Assembly: GCA_944324665.1 (NCBI GenBank)
Contig: CALUXD010000002.1
Coordinates: 1 to 64,000, forward strand
Origin: Candidatus Proelusimicrobium volucris
GTDB lineage: Bacteria; Elusimicrobiota; Elusimicrobia; Elusimicrobiales; Elusimicrobiaceae
Length of the DNA: 64,000 nt
Direction: 5' to 3'
Shown: in pieces, positions 51,908-61,209 of the stretch
Layout of the letters: each line of letters starts with the position of its first letter
How positions within the stretch are numbered: the stretch's first letter is position 1
Notes under the pieces: model-generated
Seen by the model: only the letters and a program-made list of their open reading frames with translations
Databases searched by the model: none
Told to the model about the DNA's origin: nothing
Position numbers and translations under genes: made by a program

Positions 51908-52471
51908 TTATAAATTATTTAGATCGAAAAGTTCAAGCTGTATCGGGCTTTTCTTGCCTTTCTTCCCGCTGGCTTCTTTCTTTTCGGGAGTTTTTTGCGC
52001 TTGCGTTCCCTCTTGTTGGGGAGAGGCGGAAAACTGATTGTTTATCGGCGCTTGGGGCGAGAGAGGCCTTTTTAAAGCTTTATCCATCGTCTGATTACAG
52101 ATAAGGTCTGGCTCTTTGTTTTGTTCGCGCGGGACATGTTGTATATTTATTTTTTTAAAAGAGGAGCATAGTTGCTTTATTTCCGCCATCAAATCTTTTA
52201 GCTGCGGATTTTTTATTTTATATTCGCCCAGAAATTGTTTTACCAATAGTTGGGAGTCTGCCTTTATGTAAAGTTCCGTGCCGCCAAGTTCCCTAGCCCT
52301 TTGTAAAGCAAGTTTAAGGGCATTAAATTCCGCCTGATTATTGGTGCACTGCGGCCAAAACTGGCCTTCGCCTTTAAGCAGAGTGCCCTTTTTATCCTTG
52401 ATGACGCACGCGCTCGCCCCGGGGCCGGGATTGCCGCGGCTTCCGCCGTCTATATTGATGAATAATTGCAT
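51908..52471 (-). CDS. Ribonuclease HI-like protein with Pro/Lys-rich tail
   Basis: The N-terminal 130 residues form an RNase H fold: 'INIDGGSRGNPGPGASACVI' (first Asp), a Glu in 'NNQAEFNALKLAL', an Asp in 'LYIKADSQLLVKQF' and an Asp in 'REQNKEPDLICN'. The catalytic acid set is present. This is the short RHL type ('DGGSRGNPGPGA'). A basic, Pro/Gln-rich tail of about 55 residues follows, with no known domain. It probably removes RNA from RNA-DNA hybrids. It is convergent with nothing; rnpB follows on the same strand. Confidence 0.87.
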   Translation of the reverse strand: MQLFINIDGGSRGNPGPGASACVIKDKKGTLLKGEGQFWPQCTNNQAEFNALKLALQRARELGGTELYIKADSQLLVKQFLGEYKIKNPQLKDLMAEIKQLCSSFKKINIQHVPREQNKEPDLICNQTMDKALKRPLSPQAPINNQFSASPQQEGTQAQKTPEKKEASGKKGKKSPIQLELFDLNNL

Positions 52472-52692
52472 ATCTTAAAGTATATAAAGTTTGAAGGGGG
52501 ATTGTCCTATCTAAATATTAAAAATGAGTTGCTTTTTTTGTTTATTCGTTATTTATTTTATACTTTCGTGCGGGCAGCTCCGTTTTTATCGGGATTTAGC
52601 GTAAGAATATGCGGGGTGCTGGGTATTTTCTAGGTTTATTTTCTTTCGATTGTTTTATGCAAAACGCATAAAATGTTTTATCAAGGCGATAA

Positions 52693-52718
52693 AAAACCCG
52701 CTTGTTTAAGCGGGTTTT
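52693..52718 (-). terminator. gdhA: Terminator of gdhA
   Basis: AAAACCCGCTT/AAGCGGGTTTT, an 11-bp stem with loop GTTT, has T-runs on either side. It is placed just after the gdhA stop on the minus strand. The 200 bases between it and the RNase H-like gene hold no gene that I can see. Confidence 0.88.
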
Positions 52719-52737
52719 TATTTTCGGATTTGTTGTT

Positions 52738-54087
52738 TTATATTACGCCTTGCGCTATCATGGCATCGGCCACTTTTTTAAAGCCCGCCACATTTGCGCC
52801 CAGTACATAATCGCCGGGTTTATTGTATATGGCGGCTTCGTTGACGCAGGCGGAATGTATATTCTGCATAATTTTCTTAAGCTGGATTTCCACTTCCTCG
52901 CGCGTCCAAGAAAGGCGAATGGTGTTTTGAGTCATTTCGAGGCCGGATACCGCCACCCCGCCCGCATTTGCCGCCTTGCCGGGCGCGTATAATACGCCAG
53001 AATTTTGGAACAGGTCGACTGCTTCGGGCGTGCAGGGCATATTGGCGCCCTCGCATACTATTTTTACGCCGTTTTTGACTAAAGTTTTCGCGTCTTCAAG
53101 CTGCAGTTCGTTTTCGCAGGCGGTTGGGAAAGCAGCATAGCAGGGTATAAACCAAGATTTTTTGCCCGCGTGGAATTCCGCCGTCTTAAACTTTTTGGCG
53201 TATTCTTTGATGCTGCCTCTTTTTACAAAGACCAAATCTTTTAAGAAAGCCAGTTTCTCGGCATTGAGGCCCTCTTTATCGTAGATGGCGCCGTCGTAAT
53301 CGTTGAAGCCGACCACTTTTCCGCCCATTTGAAGTATTTTCTCGGCGGTGTGTATGCCGACATTCCCCGTCCCCGATATGATACATGTTTTGCCGCGTAT
53401 GCCTTCGCTTTTGCATTTAAGCATTTCTTCCGCGAAGAATACTACGCCGTAGCCCGTAGCTTCCGGCCTTATCAAACTGCCGCCGAAGGACGGCCCTTTG
53501 CCAGTAAATACTCCGACGAATTTATTTGTTATCTTCTTATAATGCCCGAACATAAAACCCACTTCCCTGGCTCCTACACCGAGGTCGCCTGCTGGTACGT
53601 CGGTTCTTTCCCCGATATGGCGGTAAAGTTCGTCCATAAAGGCTTGGCAGAAGCGCATAACTTCGCCTTCGCTTTTGCCTCTGGGGTCAAAGTCGGATCC
53701 GCCTTTGGCTCCGCCCAAAGGCAGGCCCGTAAGGCTGTTTTTGAAAGTCTGTTCGAAAGCCAAAAATTTTAAGGAACTTAAAGTAACGCTCTCGTGAAAT
53801 CTGATGCCGCCTTTAAACGGCCCGATCGCGCTGTTAAATTGTATGCGGAAGCCGCGGTTGACGTGCGTAAGGCCTTTGTCGTCGTTCCACGGCACTCTGA
53901 AGTATATTACTCTTTCCGGTTCCACCAATCTGTCCAGTACGGCGTATTTTATGTATTTGGGTTCTGCGTCCAATATCGGTTCTAAAGAGGTTAGGACTTC
54001 GCTCGCCGCTTGATGAAATAATTTCTCGGCGGGATCTTTCTTAATGATACTCTGCATAAGATTATGCAGATATTCTTTTGTTTGCAT
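52738..54087 (-). CDS. gdhA: Glutamate dehydrogenase (NADP-type)
   Basis: The 449-aa protein shows the hexameric GDH layout: 'RVPWNDDKGLTHVNRGFRIQ', 'GPFKGGIRFHESVTLSSLKF', the catalytic lysine region 'GLPLGGAKGGSDFDPRGKSE' and the dinucleotide fold 'CIISGTGNVGIHTAEKIL'. Acidic 'FNDYDGA' follows. These match the 450-aa GdhA that assimilates ammonia into glutamate with NADPH. Length fits exactly. It is monocistronic with its own terminator. Confidence 0.96.
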   Translation of the reverse strand: MQTKEYLHNLMQSIIKKDPAEKLFHQAASEVLTSLEPILDAEPKYIKYAVLDRLVEPERVIYFRVPWNDDKGLTHVNRGFRIQFNSAIGPFKGGIRFHESVTLSSLKFLAFEQTFKNSLTGLPLGGAKGGSDFDPRGKSEGEVMRFCQAFMDELYRHIGERTDVPAGDLGVGAREVGFMFGHYKKITNKFVGVFTGKGPSFGGSLIRPEATGYGVVFFAEEMLKCKSEGIRGKTCIISGTGNVGIHTAEKILQMGGKVVGFNDYDGAIYDKEGLNAEKLAFLKDLVFVKRGSIKEYAKKFKTAEFHAGKKSWFIPCYAAFPTACENELQLEDAKTLVKNGVKIVCEGANMPCTPEAVDLFQNSGVLYAPGKAANAGGVAVSGLEMTQNTIRLSWTREEVEIQLKKIMQNIHSACVNEAAIYNKPGDYVLGANVAGFKKVADAMIAQGVI

Positions 54088-54196
54088 TGTTTGGCTCCCT
54101 TCGTGAAAGTGATTGCCTTCTCTAGTTTGAGAATAACATTAAGCTACTGTAAAAGTCAATAATCTTATACTATAATATAACAATCAAGGGGGGCGT

Positions 54197-54445
54197 ATGC
54201 AGATAAAACATTACATCGAAGTTGACGGCGAAGTAAAAAGGATAAAAGACCGCATAGCCGCGGGCATTTTGGCCATTATGGGCGGCTGGTTCGGTTTGCA
54301 CAAATTTTATAACGGCAGGATACTTGCCGGCATTATATATTTGTTGTTTTCCTGGACTATTATCCCGGCCATAGTCGGTTTTATAGAGGGAATACTCTAT
54401 TTGTTGATGACCGATCAGGAGTTCGACGCCAAATATAACAGCTGA
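54197..54445 (+). CDS. TM2-domain membrane protein
   Basis: This 82-aa protein has a TM2 domain: 'AAGILAIMGGWFGLHKFYNG', then 'AGIIYLLFSWTIIPAIVGFI' and 'EGILYLLMTDQEFDAKYN'. The 'G.HKFY.G' motif and 'E.' after the second helix are typical. Function of TM2 proteins is not known. AGGGGGGCGT gives a strong ribosome site. It is monocistronic with its own terminator. Confidence 0.93.
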   Translation: MQIKHYIEVDGEVKRIKDRIAAGILAIMGGWFGLHKFYNGRILAGIIYLLFSWTIIPAIVGFIEGILYLLMTDQEFDAKYNS

Positions 54446-54494
54446 AACTTCCGCTCGGCAGATTATGCTGCCGCGGCTTAAAAGGAAGAATTTA

Positions 54495-54521
54495 AAAGGC
54501 CCCGATATCGGGGCCTTTTAT
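54495..54521. terminator. Bidirectional terminator
   Basis: AAAAGGCCCCGA/TCGGGGCCTTTT is a perfect 12-bp stem with a tight loop. It serves both the TM2 gene and the opposing regulator. Confidence 0.92.
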
Positions 54522-54531
54522 ATGATTGAAA

Positions 54532-54927
54532 TTATTTTTCCTGTGGTTTTTGTTTCGTATGATTATTTACAAATTCCATCAGCTTTAGGAAAGTTTCTTT
54601 GCTTAGTACGTGTTCTATTTTACAGGCGTCTATTTCTGCCGTGGCGGGCCTCACGCCGACTATATCCCTCAAAAATTCCGATATTATATAGTGTCTTTTC
54701 TTTACTTCCCTAGCTATGGCTTGGCCTTCTTTAGTCAGTTTTACGCGGCCGTATTTCTCGTGGGTTATAAGACCGCGCGCCTCAAGCGATTTTAAGGCCC
54801 CGCTTACGCTGGGTGTCTTGACGTTCATCAGTATCTTGATGTCGGTAACGCGCGCGCCCTTCTCGCCGTCATAGGCGATGGATATGGCCTCAAGATAATC
54901 TTCCATACTGCTTGTTATGCCGTTCAT
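54532..54927 (-). CDS. mntR: DtxR/MntR-family metal-dependent regulator
   Basis: The 131-aa protein starts 'MNGITSSMEDYLEAISIAYD' and contains a winged HTH ('ARVTDIKILMNVKTPSVSGA', 'LITHEKYGRVKLTKEG') and a dimerisation/metal domain ('RHYIISEFLRDIVGV', 'DACKIEHVLS'). These are the marks of MntR/IdeR-like repressors that sense manganese or iron. The start at 54927 is chosen because the frame upstream continues through the operator and lacks family sequence. The C-terminal SH3 domain is absent, as in MntR. Confidence 0.9.
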   Translation of the reverse strand: MNGITSSMEDYLEAISIAYDGEKGARVTDIKILMNVKTPSVSGALKSLEARGLITHEKYGRVKLTKEGQAIAREVKKRHYIISEFLRDIVGVRPATAEIDACKIEHVLSKETFLKLMEFVNNHTKQKPQEK

Positions 54928-54931
54928 AATA

Positions 54932-54962
54932 TTAGTTTGCCTAACTTTATGCCCGCTGTCAA
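54932..54962 (-). promoter_or_regulatory. Promoter with DtxR-like operator
   Basis: On the minus strand TTGACA (54962-54957) lies about 17 bases upstream of a weak -10 region. Overlapping it is the near-palindrome TTAGgcaaaCTAA (54944-54932), resembling DtxR-family boxes (TTAGG...CCTAA). It lies just before the start at 54927, so self-regulation is likely. Confidence 0.5.
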
Positions 54963-55032
54963 GAGTTTTTGCGTTTGGAAGGGGCGCGCGCATATTATAT
55001 AATAATATATATATCCAAAACGCAGGATTGTA

Positions 55033-57852
55033 ATGATGAAAGATAACAAGAACAAATATTCAGCTACGGTTTTACTTCCTAAAACTGATTTTCCGATGAG
55101 GGCGGGCCTTCCCAAGAAGGAACCCGTTCTGCTTAAGTTCTGGCAGGATATGGAACTTTACAAAAAGATGATGGCCAAAGCCAGCGGCAAAGAAAAATTT
55201 ATTTTAGCCGACGGCCCCCCGTACGCAAACGGCCGTATACATATGGGCCATGCCTTAAATAAAGTGTTGAAGGATATTGTCAATAAATCACACTCTTTAA
55301 TGGGGTATTACGCTCCTTATGTGCCGGGGTGGGATTGTCACGGTCTGCCGATAGAGCAGGCGCTCATCAAGGAAATGAAAATCGACAAGAAGGAGATAAA
55401 AGATATTCCCGCTTTCAGGAAGAAAGCCCGCGCTTTCGCGCAGAACTTTGTAAACATACAAAGGGAAGGCTTTAAAAGGCTGGGCATCACCGGCGATTGG
55501 GATAAACCTTATCTTACGATGTCAAACGTATACGAAGGCCTTACCGTAGGGGCTTTCTTCGAGGCTTTGGAAAAGGGGTATGTCTATAAAGGCAAAAAGG
55601 CGATTTATTGGTGCCCCAACTGCGAAACGGCTTTAGCCGACGCGGAAACGGAATACCACGATAAAACCTCAACCTCCATTTATCTGCGTTTTAAAATTAA
55701 GGAGTATAAAGACGCTCTTTTTGAGGGTTTGGATAAGTCCAAAGCCATTTATCTGGCCGTTTGGACCACTACCCCCTGGACTATACCGGCCAATATGGCC
55801 GCGGCGGTAAACTTTGACGAGGATTACCGCGTAATGACTCTAAACGACGGCAGCTATATAATAGCGGCCGATAAACTTGCCGACGCTTTCGCCTCGGAAT
55901 GCGGCTTTGACGCGCAAGCCGCGGCAAAAGTGAAAGGGGAGGACCTTGTCGGCATAAAATACGAGCACCCGTTAAATGGGCGGCTTAATCCGGTGATATA
56001 TACGGATTTCGTTACGATGGACGCGGGCGTCGGCATAGTGCATATAGCGCCGGGCCACGGCGAGGAAGACTTCCACGCCGGTCTTAAATGGGATATCCCC
56101 GCTTTCTGCCCCGTCAACGAGAAAGGCGTATTTACCAAAGAGGCGGGCGAGTTTGAAGGGCAAAGCATATTTAAAGCCAATCCCGTCATCATAGAAAGGT
56201 TGAAGGAATTGGGCTCCCTGATTAAGCAAGCAGATATTAGCCACAGCTATCCGCATTGCTGGAGATGCAAAAAACCGATTATTTTCCGCGCGACGGAGCA
56301 GTGGTTTTTGGGTGTGGACAAGTTTGATTTAAGAAAGCGCCTCGTGGAGCAAATAGAGCAGACAAAATGGTATCCCGCGATAGGCGAAAACAGGATAAAA
56401 TCGATGGTGGAACAGCGCCCCGACTGGTGTTTGAGCCGCCAGCGCTTCTGGGGTGTGCCGTTAATGGTATTCTATTGCAAGAAATGCGGGAAGGTACAGA
56501 TAAACCACGAGCTTTTTGAGCATGTCAAAGCGCGCGCTATGAAGGAAGGTAGCGATTTCTGGTTTGAATGCGACGCCAAAGACATCTTGCCGCAAGGATA
56601 CAAATGCGAATGCGGCGGCGAGGAGTTTGAAAAGGAAAAAGACATTTTGGACGTTTGGTTTGATTCGGGCGTATCGTGGGAAGAAGTCTTGCAGTACAGA
56701 GGCTTGGGCTTCCCCGCCGATGTATATTTGGAAGGATCCGATCAGCACAGAGGCTGGTTCCAAACTTCTCTTATAGCGGCCACGGTGCTGGAAGGCAAAG
56801 CCCCGTTTAAGAATGTAATTACGCACGGCATGATATTGGACCAGCAGGGCAAAGCCATGCACAAATCCGCGGGCAACAGCGTGGAGCCGGAAGATATTAC
56901 CGAGAAATTCGGCGCCGACATTTTAAGGCTGTGGGTGAGCTTTACCGATTATTCCGAGGATGTCAGATTGTCTTCGGAGATATTGGAAGGCCCGATAGAT
57001 TCTTACCGCAAAATAAGGAACACGGTAAGATACGCTTTGGGCAATTTATCCGATTATATTCCGCAGGAGCATAAAGTAGCTGGCCCCGATATGGCGGAGT
57101 TGGACCAATATATGCTCAAGCGCTTGGACGAACTTATAAAAGGCGTAAGAGAGGATTACAAGAACTTCCGCTTCAGAAAAGCGGCCAGAGCGATAACGGA
57201 TTTCTGTATTTTGGATTTGTCTTCTTTGATGTTGGACGCTTCCAAAGACAGGCTTTATACGTTAGGTGCGTCTTCACACGCCAGGCGTTCTGCGCAGACT
57301 GCTTTGTTTGAAATAGTGACGGCTTTGCTGAGGCTTTTGGCGCCGATATTATGCTTCACGTGCGAAGAAGCGTGGCAGGAGATAAAGAAACTTCCGTGCG
57401 GGGCGGGTTTGGAAGAGAGCATATTCCTTTCCGATATGCCGCAAGGCGCGAGTTTTGTAGCCTCAAAAGAGGTTGAAGACAAGTGGGACCGTATCCGCGA
57501 GATAAGGGGTGCGGTGCTCAAATCTTTGGAAGAAGCCCGGCAGCAAGGCCTTATAGGCGCGCCTTTGGAAGCAAAGATAATATTCAACTCAAATGACGCT
57601 GAAACCAAGGCTTTCCTTAAGGAGACTTTGCCTCTATGGCCGGAAGTGGCGATAGTGTCGCAGGCGGAAATTTCCGAAGAAGAAGGTCAGGAACAACTTA
57701 AAGTTAAGGTGGAACATGCCGAAGGCCAAAAATGTCCGCGCTGCTGGCAGTGGCGCAAAGACATCGGCCAGAACGGGAAGTATTCCGATCTGTGCGGACG
57801 CTGCGCGAAAGTGCTGGAAGAAGAAAAAATAAATGTCGATGTCGCGGCTTAA
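55033..57852 (+). CDS. ileS: Isoleucyl-tRNA synthetase
   Basis: This 939-aa class I synthetase has the HIGH-type motif 'PPYANGRIHMGHAL', an editing CP1 domain ('WTTTPWTIPANMA', 'HIAPGHGEEDFHAG') and the KMSKS position occupied by 'KAMHKSAGN'. An anticodon-binding domain and a C-terminal zinc site with four Cys ('CPRCWQWRKDI' and 'LCGRCAKVL') follow. It charges tRNA-Ile. The MHKSAGN variant is unusual to me but seen in related synthetases. lspA overlaps its end. Confidence 0.96.
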   Translation: MMKDNKNKYSATVLLPKTDFPMRAGLPKKEPVLLKFWQDMELYKKMMAKASGKEKFILADGPPYANGRIHMGHALNKVLKDIVNKSHSLMGYYAPYVPGWDCHGLPIEQALIKEMKIDKKEIKDIPAFRKKARAFAQNFVNIQREGFKRLGITGDWDKPYLTMSNVYEGLTVGAFFEALEKGYVYKGKKAIYWCPNCETALADAETEYHDKTSTSIYLRFKIKEYKDALFEGLDKSKAIYLAVWTTTPWTIPANMAAAVNFDEDYRVMTLNDGSYIIAADKLADAFASECGFDAQAAAKVKGEDLVGIKYEHPLNGRLNPVIYTDFVTMDAGVGIVHIAPGHGEEDFHAGLKWDIPAFCPVNEKGVFTKEAGEFEGQSIFKANPVIIERLKELGSLIKQADISHSYPHCWRCKKPIIFRATEQWFLGVDKFDLRKRLVEQIEQTKWYPAIGENRIKSMVEQRPDWCLSRQRFWGVPLMVFYCKKCGKVQINHELFEHVKARAMKEGSDFWFECDAKDILPQGYKCECGGEEFEKEKDILDVWFDSGVSWEEVLQYRGLGFPADVYLEGSDQHRGWFQTSLIAATVLEGKAPFKNVITHGMILDQQGKAMHKSAGNSVEPEDITEKFGADILRLWVSFTDYSEDVRLSSEILEGPIDSYRKIRNTVRYALGNLSDYIPQEHKVAGPDMAELDQYMLKRLDELIKGVREDYKNFRFRKAARAITDFCILDLSSLMLDASKDRLYTLGASSHARRSAQTALFEIVTALLRLLAPILCFTCEEAWQEIKKLPCGAGLEESIFLSDMPQGASFVASKEVEDKWDRIREIRGAVLKSLEEARQQGLIGAPLEAKIIFNSNDAETKAFLKETLPLWPEVAIVSQAEISEEEGQEQLKVKVEHAEGQKCPRCWQWRKDIGQNGKYSDLCGRCAKVLEEEKINVDVAA

Positions 57853-58324
57853 AAATTTCCTTACGCGAAATAAGAGCCTTTTTATAATAACGGCTCTTAT
57901 TTTCGCGGCGGACAGGATAAGCAAGATATTGGCGCTTAAATATTTGACGGCGGTCGGATCTATCGAGGTGGCACCCTTTTTCCGTCTTACTTATGTGGAA
58001 AATACGGGTGCGGCTTTTGGAAGTTTCAAAAACGGCAATTTGTATTTGGCGTTGATTTCCGTCGCCGTTTTGTTTATGATGTTTAAGTGGAAGGCGGAAG
58101 TGGAAAAGCTGGGGCGTTGTGCTTCTGTGGGGTTCATTTTTATAGTTGCTGGCGCGCTGGGTAATATGTACGACCGATTGGCTTTGGGCTTTGTGGTCGA
58201 CTATTTTGATTTTATTGTATGGCCGGTATTTAACGTGGCTGATTCTTTTATATGTATAGGGGCGGGCCTGATAATGCTGGACATTTTTAAAGACTGGAGA
58301 AGGAAGAAATCGGAGGTTAAATGA
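57833..58324 (+). CDS. lspA: Lipoprotein signal peptidase (signal peptidase II)
   Basis: The 163-aa protein has four TM helices and the LspA motifs 'AADRISKILALKYL', 'YVENTGAAFG', 'GALGNMYDRLALGFVVDYFDF' and 'FNVADSFI'. The two catalytic Asp are in 'YDR' and 'NVADS'. It cleaves prolipoproteins in the inner membrane. It overlaps ileS by 20 bases and its stop overlaps the ATG of the TPR lipoprotein (ATGA), so the three are coupled. This agrees with a lipoprotein gene being next. Confidence 0.96.
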   Translation: MSMSRLKNFLTRNKSLFIITALIFAADRISKILALKYLTAVGSIEVAPFFRLTYVENTGAAFGSFKNGNLYLALISVAVLFMMFKWKAEVEKLGRCASVGFIFIVAGALGNMYDRLALGFVVDYFDFIVWPVFNVADSFICIGAGLIMLDIFKDWRRKKSEVK

Positions 58325-59280
58325 AAAAATATTTCTTATCTATGCTGGCTTTAAGTTTTATTCTTACCGGCTGCGGCAGCAATGACAGATTATTCAAAAA
58401 AGGCGTAGCCTACGCCAAGGCGGGCAAGACGGAAGCTGCTCTAAACGCGTATAATAAAATTTTGAAAGACGATCCCGATTATCTTTCGGCTTTGATAAAC
58501 CGCGCCATACTTTTGGAAAAGCTCGGCGATTTCGACCGCGCCGAGGCCGATTATAAACACGCCGTTAAGTTAAATCCGTATCACCCCAATGTGCTTACGA
58601 ATTTAGGTTCTTTTTATCTTAACCGCAACAATCCTTTGGACGCTTTAAGCAATTTTAATATCGCCTTGGAAATAGATCCCAACAATGTATTGGCTTTGAT
58701 AAACCGTGCGGCGGCCTATCAGGCGATAGGGTATAAACAACGCGCCTTGGAAGATTTGGAGGAAGCGTTGTTTATAGATCCGGAAAATCAAATCGCGATA
58801 GTCAATAAAGCCATTTTGGATTACGATATGTTCCATTATGATGACGCCATCGACGGCTATACCCACGCTTTATACAATGATCCAAAGAACGCGCAGAACT
58901 TTTACAGGCGCGGTAAAGCTTTTCAATATTCTGGCAGATACGGCAATGCTTTGGCGGATTTCAATATGGCGGTAAATTTGAAGCCCTCGTATATACCGGC
59001 GCTCTTTGCGCGGGCTCAGCTGCAGTTTAAGAGCGGGGATTACCAGTCTGCCTTGGCCGATTTAAATAAAATAAAAACGATAGACAATAAATATGTTCCG
59101 GCATACGAGTTCACCGGCGACATTATGGCGATAGAGGATCCGGTAACGGCGACTTCCAACTATATGGTTGCCAAGAGGCTGGACCCGGCAAACTATCGCC
59201 GTTATAATGCCAAGATAGCTTTAATGCGCACCAGTGCGGGGCGCAGGAAGGTAGTAACTAGAGCGGTGGACGATATCTAA
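58321..59280 (+). CDS. TPR-repeat lipoprotein
   Basis: The 319-aa protein has a lipoprotein signal (lipobox LTGC, Cys18) and eight TPR-like repeats ('LSALINRAILLEKLGDFDRA', 'NPYHPNVLTNLGSFYLNRN' and similar). It is expected to sit on the outer or inner membrane facing the periplasm and to scaffold other proteins. It is encoded with lspA, whose product should process it. Function beyond this is unknown. Confidence 0.9.
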   Translation: MKKYFLSMLALSFILTGCGSNDRLFKKGVAYAKAGKTEAALNAYNKILKDDPDYLSALINRAILLEKLGDFDRAEADYKHAVKLNPYHPNVLTNLGSFYLNRNNPLDALSNFNIALEIDPNNVLALINRAAAYQAIGYKQRALEDLEEALFIDPENQIAIVNKAILDYDMFHYDDAIDGYTHALYNDPKNAQNFYRRGKAFQYSGRYGNALADFNMAVNLKPSYIPALFARAQLQFKSGDYQSALADLNKIKTIDNKYVPAYEFTGDIMAIEDPVTATSNYMVAKRLDPANYRRYNAKIALMRTSAGRRKVVTRAVDDI

Positions 59281-59292
59281 GAGGTTTTGCCG

Positions 59293-61209
59293 ATGCAAAA
59301 GAGAAAGATAATTCTTTTTGCGCCTTCGTCTTATTTTGTTCGAGGCTGGGTAAGCGTGTTTGCGGCCGCGTTGCTATTTATGGCGTATATGGCCGGATTT
59401 TCAGATACGAGCAAATTTCTGATAATATTGCTTGCGTTCTTTTGGGGGGGAGAACTCTTCCTAAGGGGCGCGATTTTGGAGTTAAAACAATTTTATATCG
59501 GTTTTAACGCTTATGCCGCAGTAAGCGGCGGGGCGGCTTTTCTGTTTGCCGTTCTTAACAACTTGCACGAGACTCCTCTCTTCCCCGTATCGGGTGCGGG
59601 CGCTTTGCTTCCTTTTATTTTTATTGCTGCGAATTTTATTAAATATTTCGAACTGAAGCATATAGGCAGCAGCAAGAAGTTTATAGAAAGCTTGGACGGT
59701 TTTATATCGAAATCCGTTTTTAAAGTTCAAGACAATGGCGAGACTAAAAAGATTTTCGTATCTGAAGCCGAAATAGGCGATATATTGCTTATAAAGAACG
59801 GGGAGCGCGTCGCACTTGACTGTAAAATAGTGAAGGGTTCCACGATAGTGGACGAGAGTTTGCTTACCGGCAATGTTACTTTGGCGGCCAAGCAAAGCGG
59901 CGATATGCTTTTCGCGGGCAGCGTCAATAAAGGTACTGCGGTACAGGCCGAGGCTCTAAGCCTTAAGAACAGCTCCAGAATCGCACGTATTTTGGAAGAG
60001 GTCAAGAAGAGCGAAAATAAGAAAATGATTTTTCCCAGCCTATTGGAGAGCTATGCGCTTAACGTTTTTTTGTTTTTCCTTATATTGGCACTGATACAAT
60101 TTGGTGTGGGTGCCGTTTTAGAGAAAGATAAGATTTTGTATTGGCTGTTGGTTTCATTGTTCATAATGGTTTTAAGCGGGCCTGTTACGTATATGGCGGC
60201 CGTTCTGATACCGGTTTGGTTTTGCGTACGCAACGGCAAGAAGAGCGATATTTATATACAGAACGTCCCCGCGTTGGAGATTTTGCGCGACAGCGACATT
60301 ATCTATATAGATAAAACCGGAACATTGACTACGGGGCGTTTGGAAGTGGCGGGCGCTTGCGCAGCTGATGGCGTATCGGAAGAAGACGTATTAAAGGCGG
60401 CGTATACGGCGCAAAGCGGGGCTGATAATATTTTCGCCTGCGCTTTAAAAGAATACGGACGGAAGCATAAATTTACCGCGCACAAGTTAAGTTCGGTGGA
60501 GCTGCACCCCAGTTTCGGCACGGTGGTAAAAGAAGGTAAAAATACTATAATAGCCGGGCGAAAAGTATGGCTGGAAGACAAAGGAATAGAAGGTTTGCCT
60601 TCCTGCGAGGATACTAAAAGGACGGTTTTCTATGTAGCCAAGAACGGTAAATATATAGGCGCGGTCTATTTTAAGGACAGGCTGAGAGCAAACGCAAAGA
60701 CCACAATCGGCTTTTTGAAAGGCTTGGGCAAGAAGATATGTCTGCTTTCGGGCGACAATGAAGGCGCAGTAAGTGCGGCGGCAAAAGCCGCGGGGATAGG
60801 AGAATATTGCGCGGCGATGTATCCGCAGGATAAAGCGGCTAAGATAGCGGCTTCCTCAAATATGGGGGAAAGAACGGTAATGCTGGGCGACGGCTTTAAC
60901 GATATCTTGGCTTTATTGCAGGCGGGTGCGGGCGTGGCGTTCAGTTCGGCTAGCAATGTGTTTTCCAGTTGGGTGGATATTATAATTAAGGATAGGGATT
61001 TTGCCGCATTTAGAAGAGTTTTTGAATTGGAGAAAAGCCGCCGGGAAGTCATAAAACAGAATATATACATATCGGTTTTTTCCGGTGTGTTTATGTTTTG
61101 GCGGGTTTTTACGGAATGTGACATATTGTCGTGGTATGATTTAGTTTTAATTATGTTTTTGACGGTGCTTATAATAGCCGTCAATTCAGCGAGGATAAAA
61201 CATGGATAA
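59293..61209 (+). CDS. P-type ATPase, P1B-like, without metal-binding motif
   Basis: This 638-aa P-type ATPase has six to eight TM helices, an actuator domain with 'DESLLTGN' (usual TGE is TGN), phosphorylation motif DKTGTLT (Asp340) and hinge 'GDGFND'. In the helix where P1B pumps carry CPC, the sequence is 'LSGPVTYMAAV' (Ser295-Gly-Pro297). The P1B His-Pro motif of the N domain is also missing. Thus it keeps core energy residues but lacks the usual metal site. The ATG at 59293 follows GAGG. Substrate unknown. A G7 run lies at 59444-59450. Confidence 0.85.
   Translation: MQKRKIILFAPSSYFVRGWVSVFAAALLFMAYMAGFSDTSKFLIILLAFFWGGELFLRGAILELKQFYIGFNAYAAVSGGAAFLFAVLNNLHETPLFPVSGAGALLPFIFIAANFIKYFELKHIGSSKKFIESLDGFISKSVFKVQDNGETKKIFVSEAEIGDILLIKNGERVALDCKIVKGSTIVDESLLTGNVTLAAKQSGDMLFAGSVNKGTAVQAEALSLKNSSRIARILEEVKKSENKKMIFPSLLESYALNVFLFFLILALIQFGVGAVLEKDKILYWLLVSLFIMVLSGPVTYMAAVLIPVWFCVRNGKKSDIYIQNVPALEILRDSDIIYIDKTGTLTTGRLEVAGACAADGVSEEDVLKAAYTAQSGADNIFACALKEYGRKHKFTAHKLSSVELHPSFGTVVKEGKNTIIAGRKVWLEDKGIEGLPSCEDTKRTVFYVAKNGKYIGAVYFKDRLRANAKTTIGFLKGLGKKICLLSGDNEGAVSAAAKAAGIGEYCAAMYPQDKAAKIAASSNMGERTVMLGDGFNDILALLQAGAGVAFSSASNVFSSWVDIIIKDRDFAAFRRVFELEKSRREVIKQNIYISVFSGVFMFWRVFTECDILSWYDLVLIMFLTVLIIAVNSARIKHG

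Noticed and set aside
51611-52037. Plus-strand open frames across 51.6-52.0 kb
   Set aside because: They run antisense to RNase P RNA and the RNase H-like gene and show no ribosome site or family motif.
59444-59450. G7 run in the P-type ATPase as a phase-variation tract
   Set aside because: Seven G are below the length usually linked to slippage, and no promoter tract accompanies it; noted only as a minor point in the gene entry.
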